A DNA stretch of 8,873 nt from Clostridia bacterium (GTDB taxonomy: Bacteria; Bacillota; Clostridia; Christensenellales; Borkfalkiaceae), in contig JAGCIP010000101.1 in assembly GCA_017648525.1 (NCBI GenBank), forward strand, positions 1 to 8,873. The letters run 5' to 3'. The notes below the pieces were generated by a model. That model did no database searches and was not told the DNA's origin. It saw only the letters and a list, made by a program, of their open reading frames with translations. Made by a program: the position numbers and the translations under genes. The stretch's first letter is position 1; the number at the start of each line of letters is the position of its first letter. Positions 1 through 6,647 of this stretch are shown piece after piece.

Positions 1-912
1 AACTCCGCTCATATCATAAGTTGCTTTACCGATTACGAACGAATAAGTAAGGTCGTTTGAATTTCCGTTGTTCCACTTATAGTTCGTCTTATCTACTAGC
101 GAAACGGCAATAGTATGATTTCCTGCATCCGTAAAGGTCGTGTTAGAAATCGTGTAAAGGCTGTTCGTTTGCAAAGCGTAAGTTTGCGCTTGACCGTTAT
201 AGATAAACGCCGAGCCATCTGCAACAGGCGCAGTTACAACCGCTTGTTCAATAGTAAGCGTTGCCGTCTTATCCGCAATTACGTTGTAGTTTGCATTACC
301 CGTAAATTTAGCAGTTACTGTATAAATGCCTGCGTTAATCTTGCCGTTGTTTTCGTAAGTTGCGGTTACGCCGTTAGGTAAGTTAGTTGCTTCAAGCGAG
401 AACGCACTTCCGTTATAAGTAACAGTTTTATCAGCAAACACAACTCCACTCATATCATAAGTTGCCTTGTTGATAACGAAAGGATATTCAAGGTCGTCTG
501 AATTACCGTTTTCCCATTGATAGTTATTTTTATCTTTTAGAGCAACTTTAACCGTATAATTATCTGGGGTAGTGGCTGTATTATCTAAAATATCGTAAAG
601 GTCACTTGTTTCTAATGAGTAAGTTTGTTCTTTGCCGTTATATGTAAATACCGTGCTGTCAGCAGTTGGTTTTTCTACGCTTATTTTGTTGATGACAAGC
701 TTAGCGGTCATATCTTCTATCGGATTATAGTATTGAGCGTCAGCCACATCTAGCGTAAATTTAGCAACGGCATTATAAGTACCTGCATTAGTGCCGATAT
801 TATTCTCATACTCTACGGTCACGTCGTTGGGAAGATTAGTTGCCTCAATAGAAAATTGACTTCCGTTATAAGTTACTTCCAAGTCTTCAAATACGACTTT
901 ACTCATATCGTA
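1..912 (-). repeat. ~450-bp intragenic tandem repeats encoding paired MBG modules
   Basis: Equivalent blocks begin at 1, 442 and 895, giving spacings of 441 and 453 bp (147 and 151 codons). Each block carries the YDMS codons followed by a near-identical stretch; for example the strings around 1-30 and 442-470 differ at few positions. The first two blocks are the most alike, which suggests recent duplication or ongoing homogenisation. The array continues beyond the window edge, so the copy number is unknown. Confidence 0.85.
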
Positions 913-2310
913 ATTGCCTTTCTCGATAGTAAAGGTAACCACTTTCTCGCCCACGAAAATACTGTCGGGTTTGGGTATGATAGTAAAGGTATAGGTGCCA
1001 GGCGTCTTTGCGAAAACAGTTCCGGAAGTCTTATAGTATGAGCTTGAAACCTTTTGACCCTTGTAATATACATAATTAATGGTTGCCCACAGGTCCTCGC
1101 CGTTGTATATAAACTCTTTCTTTAGTAGTTCAACCTCGGTGTCCGCTAAATTAGGCGCAACCGCTTCTTTTTTAACGTAGTTACAAGTTGAGCAAGTATA
1201 TTCAATAGTACCTTTTCTTTGGTGTGTAGGCTCAACTGTTATCGCGCCATCGTCAAAATCGTGTTCTTCTTCGTCAACTCTCCATAAGCACTCACAGTGT
1301 TTAAAATGGTGTGTTTCGTCACTACCGGGCTCGTATACGCCAGAGTGTTCGTGCTTTTGATAGTTAACGGTAATAGAAGTAAGCAGACCAACTGCGCCAC
1401 CATCACTATACACCGTGTAAGTCTGTCCTACCTGCATACCCGTTACTGTTAAATTGCCGTTTTCATACGTCGCTTCTAATCCAGGATATTTTAGTTCTTT
1501 TTCATCAAAAGGGTTATCAAGAGGAGAGGTAAAAATAACGTAATTTATAACGTATCCAGGCACAGGATTAATCGTTATTCTAAATGAGCCGTCGCCATAT
1601 GCAGGATAGCCTTTGTTGAACGTTCCTTCATATTTAATCGGAAAAGTTGCGTCGCCAACTTTTACTGTAGCATTGGTGTTTGTTGGTTTGTCGCTTGTGC
1701 AATCATGGGTTCTGGTGTATGTACCCGTTTCTTCATAGACAACACAAATTGTACCAAACGCAATATTCATATAAACCGAAACTTCGTATGGCTCTTCTTC
1801 AGTAGCCTCATAACTACTATTGAATTCAACAACACAGGATGACGCGCTGTTGACGGTTAATCCTGCTTGAGTAAGTAAGGCCTCGTCATCATCACTTAGG
1901 GTGTCTAATACTTCTCCATATTTACTGTCAGTATCATTAAAAACTTTATTTGTCGAGTACGAGTTATAATTGTAAATCAGTTTTTTTACGTTATAATCAA
2001 CGTTCGGCACAAAACTGAATACACTATTTTTGACAACTCTTAAGCCAAATGATCCGTTACTGGAAGCCTTATCAATGGTTAACTTTCCGACTTCATTTTC
2101 ACCATCCATAAATACTAAGGTGGTATTTTCCGCATATCCACTTGGATACTTTTCGGCAAGGTTGACCGTTGCAACTTTTTCTTTACTAGTTGCACTAGCA
2201 ACTTGCGTCGCATCGCTTTCCACAGCGTGCGCCGTGGTAGTGCCAACAAAATTGATACCGCAAAGCACAACTACAGCCATTAAAAATGAAATTATAAACT
2301 TTTTAAACAT
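1..2310 (-). CDS. secreted MBG-repeat surface protein, N-terminal 770 residues (partial)
   Basis: The frame is open without a stop from the ATG at 2310 to the window edge, so the C-terminus and any wall anchor lie outside. AAGGAG (2320-2325) sits 9 nt before the ATG. Residues 1-29 form a signal peptide: MFKKF, then a hydrophobic core, then a likely cleavage after TTTAHA. Residues ~30-310 are beta-rich and unrecognised. Residues ~320-380 form a small His/Cys module: HEH at 320, an HCEC pair, and CSTC at 373-376, of the kind seen in clostridial surface proteins and possibly metal-binding. From ~390 onward come Ig-like MBG modules. The marker YDMS recurs at residues 467, 618 and 765, and each ~150-aa unit holds two modules, with VTYNGS and F(I/T)YNG(Q/K) strands. 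Such repeats usually act as stalks for adhesins or cell-surface proteins. The adjacent kinase/regulator operon is a likely controller. The ligand and function of the missing C-terminus are unknown. Confidence 0.88.
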   Translation of the reverse strand, partial: MFKKFIISFLMAVVVLCGINFVGTTTAHAVESDATQVASATSKEKVATVNLAEKYPSGYAENTTLVFMDGENEVGKLTIDKASSNGSFGLRVVKNSVFSFVPNVDYNVKKLIYNYNSYSTNKVFNDTDSKYGEVLDTLSDDDEALLTQAGLTVNSASSCVVEFNSSYEATEEEPYEVSVYMNIAFGTICVVYEETGTYTRTHDCTSDKPTNTNATVKVGDATFPIKYEGTFNKGYPAYGDGSFRITINPVPGYVINYVIFTSPLDNPFDEKELKYPGLEATYENGNLTVTGMQVGQTYTVYSDGGAVGLLTSITVNYQKHEHSGVYEPGSDETHHFKHCECLWRVDEEEHDFDDGAITVEPTHQRKGTIEYTCSTCNYVKKEAVAPNLADTEVELLKKEFIYNGEDLWATINYVYYKGQKVSSSYYKTSGTVFAKTPGTYTFTIIPKPDSIFVGEKVVTFTIEKGNYDMSKVVFEDLEVTYNGSQFSIEATNLPNDVTVEYENNIGTNAGTYNAVAKFTLDVADAQYYNPIEDMTAKLVINKISVEKPTADSTVFTYNGKEQTYSLETSDLYDILDNTATTPDNYTVKVALKDKNNYQWENGNSDDLEYPFVINKATYDMSGVVFADKTVTYNGSAFSLEATNLPNGVTATYENNGKINAGIYTVTAKFTGNANYNVIADKTATLTIEQAVVTAPVADGSAFIYNGQAQTYALQTNSLYTISNTTFTDAGNHTIAVSLVDKTNYKWNNGNSNDLTYSFVIGKATYDMSGV

Positions 2311-2336
2311 AAAACTATTCTCCTTAAAATATTTTA

Positions 2337-2392
2337 GTGTTTGTAACACAAACACAGTTTAACCACACGTGCGTTACAAAAGCGTTACAAAA
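2337..2392 (-). promoter_or_regulatory. putative SARP-type operator/promoter of the surface-protein gene
   Basis: On the plus strand, GCGTTACAAAA occurs twice back to back (2371-2381 and 2382-2392). Read towards the gene these are TTTT-GTAACGC units with an exact 11-bp period. Eight to nine bases further downstream is a weak -10-like hexamer, TTAAAC or TAAACT (2356-2362), with no good -35 box, as expected of an activator-dependent promoter. Next comes a perfect inverted repeat, GTGTTTG-N5-CAAACAC (2337-2355). It contains a third GTTACAA heptamer in the opposite orientation and falls near the predicted transcript start. The repeats and spacing are seen directly; their use by the neighbouring regulator is inferred. 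Confidence 0.55.
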
Positions 2393-2393
2393 T

Positions 2394-2419
2394 AAAAAAA
2401 GGAGCGATTTTTTCGCTCC
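2394..2419 (-). terminator. intrinsic terminator of the kinase/regulator operon
   Basis: A 7-bp GC-rich stem, GGAGCGA/TCGCTCC, with a 5-nt loop (2401-2419) is followed on the minus strand by seven T residues (2400-2394). It starts 15 nt after the response regulator stop codon. It separates that operon from the surface-protein gene, which therefore needs its own promoter. Confidence 0.85.
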
Positions 2420-2434
2420 AAATTTTATTTGTTA

Positions 2435-3211
2435 TTATTTTTTAAATTGTAGATAAGCACAAGTTTCTTCTGCCCAACTAAATTGCGTCATATATTCACC
2501 CAAAAACTCTGGGGTTTTATTTTCTAAATAACTTAAATAATCGCACTTAATTAAAGTTGTATCTATGTGATAATACGGAGTTTCGTGACGAAAAACTTCT
2601 TCCGCACCCACCGTTTTTAATGTGTTTTTCAAGTCTAGCACAAGTTGGCGTAAATACGCTAAGTTTTTATTGTCGTCAAGGTCGTTAGGGAATAATACGG
2701 CACAAATTTGTTTGGCTGTCAAACCAGCACCGTTTCTATCTACTAAAAACGCAAACAACTCTTTTGTCTTTGACCGCTTAAACACTACCCTTTCGCCGTT
2801 GGAATAAACTTCAAAATTTCCAAAACATTTAACTTCTAAAAGTTTTTCCTTTTGACGAACACCTTTAATGTTGTCAATTTCTTTTTGCACGTCTTCTTTA
2901 GATACTGGTTTCATTAAATAACCAGATGCGTGAAGTTTAAATGCCGAAACAGCATATTCTTCATACCCCGTACAAAAAACAATCTTGCAATTTGGTTTAT
3001 AACAGGTAATCTTTTCCGCAAGAGCAAGCCCGCCCATACCACGCATGTTTATATCTAAAAACGCAACGTTTACAGGGTTATCTTTAACGTAATTTAACGC
3101 TTCTTCGCAGTCAGAAAATTGCATAACTTTGCTTATATCGGGCGAGCTACTTACTGCACTTACCAATGCACGAAGCATCAACGCTTCATCATCAACTGCT
3201 ATTGCAATCAT
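2435..3211 (-). CDS. response regulator with receiver domain and SARP-like winged-helix output
   Basis: Residues 1-117 are a complete receiver domain: acidic pair D7-D8, phospho-acceptor D53 (in FLDINMRG), T81 and K101-P102. Residues ~125-225 form an OmpR/SARP-type winged helix, recognisable from CFGNFEVYSNGE, FKRSKTKELFAFLVDR and the AYLRQLVLDLKNTL helix. The C-terminus ends with CDYLSYLE and GEYMTQFSWAEE, the start of what in SARPs is the BTAD domain, here cut short. This is a recognised layout of clostridial LytS-partner regulators that lack a LytTR domain. The ATG follows the kinase TAA with no gap, and a G-rich Shine-Dalgarno lies inside the kinase's last codons, so the pair is translationally coupled. 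It probably receives phosphate from the kinase at 3212-5074. The 11-bp repeats before the next gene downstream are the likely binding site. Confidence 0.9.
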   Translation of the reverse strand: MIAIAVDDEALMLRALVSAVSSSPDISKVMQFSDCEEALNYVKDNPVNVAFLDINMRGMGGLALAEKITCYKPNCKIVFCTGYEEYAVSAFKLHASGYLMKPVSKEDVQKEIDNIKGVRQKEKLLEVKCFGNFEVYSNGERVVFKRSKTKELFAFLVDRNGAGLTAKQICAVLFPNDLDDNKNLAYLRQLVLDLKNTLKTVGAEEVFRHETPYYHIDTTLIKCDYLSYLENKTPEFLGEYMTQFSWAEETCAYLQFKK

Positions 3212-5074
3212 TTATTTACCCCCCTTTGGTATAGTAATCAATACTTTAGTCCCTTTACCTATTTGGCTTTCAATTTCAAGCGTGCCGTTTACCATTGCCA
3301 CTAATCTTGCACGAATATTGCGAATACCAACGTGCTCTCTTTCGTCAACCAACAAACTAGTATCAAAGCCTACGCCGTTATCTTCTACTAAAACGTAATA
3401 GTTTTCTTCAGTTTCGTAAGACACAACCCTTATTTCTCCGCCTTTAGAGAGTTTCATAAGTCCGTGCTTAATAGCGTTTTCTACAATCGGTTGAATTGTT
3501 AATGCTGGAATACAAAAATCCTTAGAATTCATTTCAAAAGTAAACGTCATATCAGGAAAACGCACGTTTTCTATGTTTATATAATGATGCACGTGTTCCA
3601 TTTCTTTAGAAAATAAAATCGGTTTAGGATTATCAAGTTCGCCAAAATTCCCCCTTAAGTACTTGGCAAAATCGTGCACGAGTTCACCCGCTTTAGGCGG
3701 GTCTAATTCGCAAAGTTGCTCAATACTACCAAGAGTATTATAAATAAAGTGTGGACGGATTTGGCTCATCATTGTTGATACTCTACTTTCGGTTAATTGC
3801 GCTTTAAGCACAAGTTTTTCGCTCTCAAGTTCTTTTGATTTTGCTATCGCATTGATACTGCTCGGAATAATTCTTAATAATACAATCATTGCAATAATAA
3901 ACAAAATCACAAAAACACATCCGCTTAAAATCCCACCTACCCAAATACCTAAATAGGTCGCAATAGCGTCCATCGCAAAAGAAAACAAAGGTAAAAACGC
4001 ACCGATATAAATAAATCTATCTTTACCCTTTACATAAATCAATTCTTTTATAAGCGACGCAATTAACACCACGTTGGCAACACTCTGTATTATTGCCCAA
4101 TAAAGTATGGTATCATAAAATAACATATTCGTTATCATAGATAATAAGAAAAATAACGAAATCGCAGTCCCCATCCCTATACAAGTAATAAATCCTACTT
4201 TTTTCGTCACCTTAAACGACGATGTAATAAGCGCAGTAATAAAAAACATATAAAGCATCGTAGAAATACCTAAAATGGACGTGTTAGAAAATATTGATTC
4301 ACTCCAAAAAGCAATGCCGAAAGAACTGTACGTTAGATATAATCCTGCAAATAAAATAATTAGTCCAAGTAGCCATATAAGCTTACTATTTTTAACGTGA
4401 ATAAGTGATGAGAACAGCGCCGTACCTAAAAACATGATTGAGGCTATCATAAACGCAATTCCAACGTTTCTTTGCAATGCACTACTTTCTAATATGCCTT
4501 TTTGAAAGTAGATACTGTCCCATAATGCTATATTTGACAACATTTCATCTATAGCATTTTCATTACCGAATTTGTGTGGATTATGAACAATCATCTCAAC
4601 GTTATTTTCACCATTGGTGGACACGTACTCAAACCATTCCAAATCGGGAACGTTCCAACTCGCCCCGCATGAAGATTTTCCAAATAATGAATTTTCACAT
4701 TCAAACACATAAGGGTCTCCATCTTCATAGATGATTAAATTGATATGATTTGTGTAAAAAACAATAGGAATTTCACCTGAATAAACGCCGATATACTCGC
4801 CGTCTGGGGTCAATTCGTGAAATTTGCCACGAAGAGTAACGTCCCCTTGTGTTGACGATATGTGCTCTCCCTTCTTTATTTCTTGCCACTCGCCATTGCC
4901 TATGCGAAACTCACCTGCAAAACATACCTGTCCACGCAAGCCCGGCGTTGATTGCGTACTGTTTTTATTACCTTGCCACACCAAAGTAACCGCCGATAAA
5001 ATTATCAGTATTATTCCAACTATTATCAGCGTTGTTTTATTAATAAATTGAAACTTCGTTTGTTTTTTTGACAT
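3212..5074 (-). CDS. 7TM sensor histidine kinase, LytS-type His_kinase (PF06580) family
   Basis: The protein has 620 residues. An N-terminal membrane segment (~14-33) precedes an extracellular domain (~35-200) that contains C51, C126 and C136. About seven further membrane helices follow between ~203 and 402. A short coiled-coil linker (KSKELESEKLVLKAQL) leads to the kinase core. The H-box is QIRPHFIYN with phospho-acceptor H442; the N-box is QPIVENAIKHG with N533; the G1 box is DNGVGF (565-570); and GIRNIRAR and GKGTKV complete the ATPase lid. The signal helix plus ectodomain plus 7TM plan matches 7TMR-DISM-type receptors, which sense extracellular ligands; the ligand cannot be read from sequence. 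AAGGA lies 7 nt before the ATG. The gene is first in a two-gene operon with the response regulator and has its own promoter at 5136-5164. All catalytic motifs are intact. Confidence 0.93.
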   Translation of the reverse strand: MSKKQTKFQFINKTTLIIVGIILIILSAVTLVWQGNKNSTQSTPGLRGQVCFAGEFRIGNGEWQEIKKGEHISSTQGDVTLRGKFHELTPDGEYIGVYSGEIPIVFYTNHINLIIYEDGDPYVFECENSLFGKSSCGASWNVPDLEWFEYVSTNGENNVEMIVHNPHKFGNENAIDEMLSNIALWDSIYFQKGILESSALQRNVGIAFMIASIMFLGTALFSSLIHVKNSKLIWLLGLIILFAGLYLTYSSFGIAFWSESIFSNTSILGISTMLYMFFITALITSSFKVTKKVGFITCIGMGTAISLFFLLSMITNMLFYDTILYWAIIQSVANVVLIASLIKELIYVKGKDRFIYIGAFLPLFSFAMDAIATYLGIWVGGILSGCVFVILFIIAMIVLLRIIPSSINAIAKSKELESEKLVLKAQLTESRVSTMMSQIRPHFIYNTLGSIEQLCELDPPKAGELVHDFAKYLRGNFGELDNPKPILFSKEMEHVHHYINIENVRFPDMTFTFEMNSKDFCIPALTIQPIVENAIKHGLMKLSKGGEIRVVSYETEENYYVLVEDNGVGFDTSLLVDEREHVGIRNIRARLVAMVNGTLEIESQIGKGTKVLITIPKGGK

Positions 5075-5114
5075 TATTTTATCCTTGTGCGATTTTATTT
5101 CAATTGCGAACTAT

Positions 5115-5143
5115 TTGCGTAGCACCTTTTATCATATTATACA
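5115..5143 (+). promoter_or_regulatory. possible plus-strand promoter overlapping the kinase promoter
   Basis: TTGCGT (5115-5120), a 17-bp spacer and TATACA (5138-5143) lie on the strand opposite the kinase promoter. Its -10 hexamer overlaps that promoter. It would drive transcription towards the structured repeat at 5215-5290. The match is moderate, and AT-rich DNA produces such hits by chance. Confidence 0.25.
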
Positions 5144-5164
5144 ACTTTTTTCTATTAAAATCAA
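5136..5164 (-). promoter_or_regulatory. sigma-A promoter of the kinase/regulator operon
   Basis: TTGATT (5164-5159), a 17-bp spacer and a perfect TATAAT (5141-5136) predict a start near 5129 and a leader of about 55 nt before the kinase ATG. No 11-bp GTAACGC repeat is seen here, so there is no sign of autoregulation through the site in front of the surface-protein gene. Confidence 0.8.
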
Positions 5165-5172
5165 TAAACAAC

Positions 5173-5209
5173 AAAAAAATAACCTAACCGGATTATTTAG
5201 ATTAGGTTA
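5173..5209 (-). terminator. second minus-strand terminator after the cyclodeaminase gene
   Basis: An 8-bp stem, TAACCTAA/TTAGGTTA (5180-5187 and 5202-5209), has a 14-nt loop. On the minus strand it is followed by a T7 run (5179-5173) just upstream of the kinase promoter. The stem is AT-rich, so alone it is probably modest in strength. With the hairpin at 5252-5280 it brackets the conserved core of the structured repeat. Confidence 0.55.
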
Positions 5210-5214
5210 GAAGT

Positions 5215-5290
5215 GGTTGCACGGCTGGTGAACCAGCAGAGCCATAAAACAAAAAGCGTTAGACAATCTCTAACGCTTTTAAGGGTTTAT
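5215..5290. repeat. dispersed structured intergenic element, copy 1
   Basis: It matches 7854-7928 over about 76 bases with roughly a dozen differences and one 1-nt indel. It begins GGTTGCACGG and ends GTTTAT. The core folds as GGTT/AGCC enclosing a bulge (GCA) and a stem, CGGCTGG/CCAGCAG with one mismatch, capped by TGAA. The second half is the hairpin listed at 5252-5280. It lies in the 232-bp gap between the cyclodeaminase gene and the kinase. No known RNA family was recognised, and the strand of action is uncertain. Confidence 0.7.
5252..5280. terminator. bidirectional terminator-type hairpin after the cyclodeaminase gene
   Basis: A perfect 12-bp stem, AAAAGCGTTAGA/TCTAACGCTTTT, has a 5-nt loop. 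On the minus strand it ends in TTTTTGTTTT, starting 26 nt after the cyclodeaminase stop, and is the natural terminator of that gene. On the plus strand only four T residues follow. The same stem recurs at 7890-7918. Confidence 0.8.
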
Positions 5291-5306
5291 AAATTTAATT
5301 CTTTTT

Positions 5307-6329
5307 TTATTCCCAAAAAGGAACAATTATTCCTTTCCCGTTTTCTTTCGCACTTTTAAAACACCTTGAAACTATTGCTATATCTAATATCCCTGCACCA
5401 ACGGCGTTAAAATAAATAATTTCATCATCATTTTCTCTACTAGACTTTTCTCCACATAGAATTTCGCCCAACTCAGCATGAATATCGCTATCTTTTACAA
5501 GCCCGTCTCTCCACATTAAAGCAACGGTGCTTATCATACGGTGTTTTATTCCTTCCCAAAAATCAACAACTAACTTATCTGCTTTTTTAACACATTCGTT
5601 ATCTACTTCATAATCAGCCATATTCATAACGAGTGCTCCTTTCTTAAGCCATTCGCCCTTAATAAACGGCTCAGACGCAAGCGTCACACAGTCTATAATG
5701 TCACTTTCCCTTGTTGCTTGTTCAGGGTTATCGACAACAAAAACTTCCAACTTAGAATATTTTTCTTTTACTATGTCTGCAAACTTTTGTGCATTTTCTT
5801 TTTTAATATCGTAAATAAATAATTTTTCTATACTTGGTCTTGCAATAAGCGCCGCTTCTAATTGTGTTGGTGCTTGAGCCCCTGCCCCACAAATAGTCAT
5901 TACTTTTGCGTTGCTTTTTGCTAAAAGTTTAATAGCAACACCACCACTTGCACCCGTTCTTATAGTGCTAACAGCAGTTCCATCTGCAATACATACAGGG
6001 AGTTTTGTTTTTGGGTCATTTAGAACAACCGTAACGCTTGCCCTTGGTAAACCTTCTTTATAGTTCATAGGACCACTACCTATCCACTTAATTCCAGCCA
6101 TATCGTAATCGCCACCAACGTAGCCTGGCATAGCGTTAATTCTTCCTAAAACGTTTTCATCTTCAATAGTTTTGCCCCAGCGCAACACGCACTTACCTGG
6201 GTTTATTACGTCGCCCTTCCAGTTAAGCATATATGTTTTTTCTACGTCAATAATCGCTTTATGCATATCCAAAACGCCTTGCTCATTCATTGCCTTATTA
6301 TTCAAAAAAATTAAATTTGCCTTAACCAT
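5307..6329 (-). CDS. ornithine cyclodeaminase/mu-crystallin family protein (tyramine oxidase subunit B-like)
   Basis: The length, 340 residues, is typical of the family. Substrate-side residues expected in ornithine cyclodeaminases are present: R63, K81, and R124 in STIRTGASGG. The NAD(P) Rossmann fold is marked by ICGAGAQA (147-153) and the acidic D174 after strand two. D256 in LVVDFWEGIKHR is a candidate for the catalytic aspartate. ALMWRDGL, ELGEILCG, SREN and YFNAVGAGILDIAI resemble the clostridial subgroup annotated as tyramine oxidase subunit B. The family reduces or deaminates imino/amino acid substrates with NAD(P)H; the exact substrate here is not known. GGAGG sits 7 nt before the ATG. 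It is a single-gene unit with its own promoter (6357-6385) and terminator (5252-5280). No partner oxidase gene lies in this window, so the subunit name should be read as a family label. Confidence 0.88.
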   Translation of the reverse strand: MVKANLIFLNNKAMNEQGVLDMHKAIIDVEKTYMLNWKGDVINPGKCVLRWGKTIEDENVLGRINAMPGYVGGDYDMAGIKWIGSGPMNYKEGLPRASVTVVLNDPKTKLPVCIADGTAVSTIRTGASGGVAIKLLAKSNAKVMTICGAGAQAPTQLEAALIARPSIEKLFIYDIKKENAQKFADIVKEKYSKLEVFVVDNPEQATRESDIIDCVTLASEPFIKGEWLKKGALVMNMADYEVDNECVKKADKLVVDFWEGIKHRMISTVALMWRDGLVKDSDIHAELGEILCGEKSSRENDDEIIYFNAVGAGILDIAIVSRCFKSAKENGKGIIVPFWE

Positions 6330-6356
6330 AATTTAACCTCCAAAAAAATCTTCATT

Positions 6357-6385
6357 ATTATAACATAATAACTAAAAAAACGCAA
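6357..6385 (-). promoter_or_regulatory. promoter of the cyclodeaminase-like gene
   Basis: TTGCGT (6385-6380), a 17-bp spacer and a perfect TATAAT (6362-6357) lie just upstream of the GGAGG site. The predicted start leaves a short leader of about 20 nt. The -35 box is weak beyond TTG. No operator or riboswitch is seen. Confidence 0.65.
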
Positions 6386-6647
6386 TAAGGTTTTTCTCTT
6401 TTTGATAAGAATATTACCATGTATTTTAGGCAACAACTAAAGCATAAAAAACTACCATACTTTGCATAAGGCAAAATATAGTGGATTAAGTTAAAAAAAT
6501 GATATTTTTAGTTAAAAAAGTCTTCTACTATTTTTTCGTTAAGTTCAAACGTTCTTGTGTGTCCTTTCTTTATGTGGTTGCACATCCGCAAAACTAATTG
6601 AACTATTTTCCTACAAATGTTTCGTCGGCGTAATTTTGAGTTTGTAA
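6386..6647. other. intergenic stretch between the cyclodeaminase and 319-aa genes
   Basis: It holds the terminator at 6446-6484 and, in the minus -1 frame, an open stretch ending at a TAA at 6508-6510 that is continuous with the 319-aa gene across its A7 run (see findings). Within it, a 25-codon frame starting ATG at 6585 has no Shine-Dalgarno site. A GGTTGCAC octamer at 6575-6582 matches the first bases of the dispersed element but the similarity stops there. Nothing else was recognised. Confidence 0.5.
6446..6484 (-). terminator. intrinsic terminator downstream of the 319-aa gene
   Basis: A 14-position stem with two mismatches and a 5-nt loop spans 6452-6484; its inner arms are TTTGC/GCAAA. 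On the minus strand it runs directly into TTTTTT (6451-6446). It lies 164 nt after the annotated stop of the 319-aa gene but only 23 nt after the end of the -1 frame extension. Confidence 0.6.

Noticed and set aside
2331..2336. TAAAAT as the -10 box of the surface-protein gene
   Set aside because: Transcription would begin at or inside the Shine-Dalgarno site (2320-2325), and no -35 box exists at the right distance.
2030..2362. Plus-strand open frame of 110 aa
   Set aside because: It lies antisense to the signal-peptide end of the surface protein, has no ribosome site and reads like a reverse-strand shadow.
5252..5280. GTTAGAC and CTAAC words resembling integron attC core sites
   Set aside because: The order of the core and inverse-core words is reversed relative to attC, the hairpin is perfect without extrahelical bases, and there is no cassette gene or integrase.
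6508..6585. Stand-alone 25-aa ORF starting MCNHIKKGHTR
   Set aside because: It has no Shine-Dalgarno site or promoter of its own; the same frame is better explained as part of the possible -1 extension of the 319-aa gene.
6608..6640. ADETFVG on the minus strand, resembling the DE-x-Y-x-GGK motif of IS1595-type transposases
   Set aside because: Only about 14 codons are open, and there are no other transposase motifs or terminal inverted repeats. The match is too short to support a mobile element.
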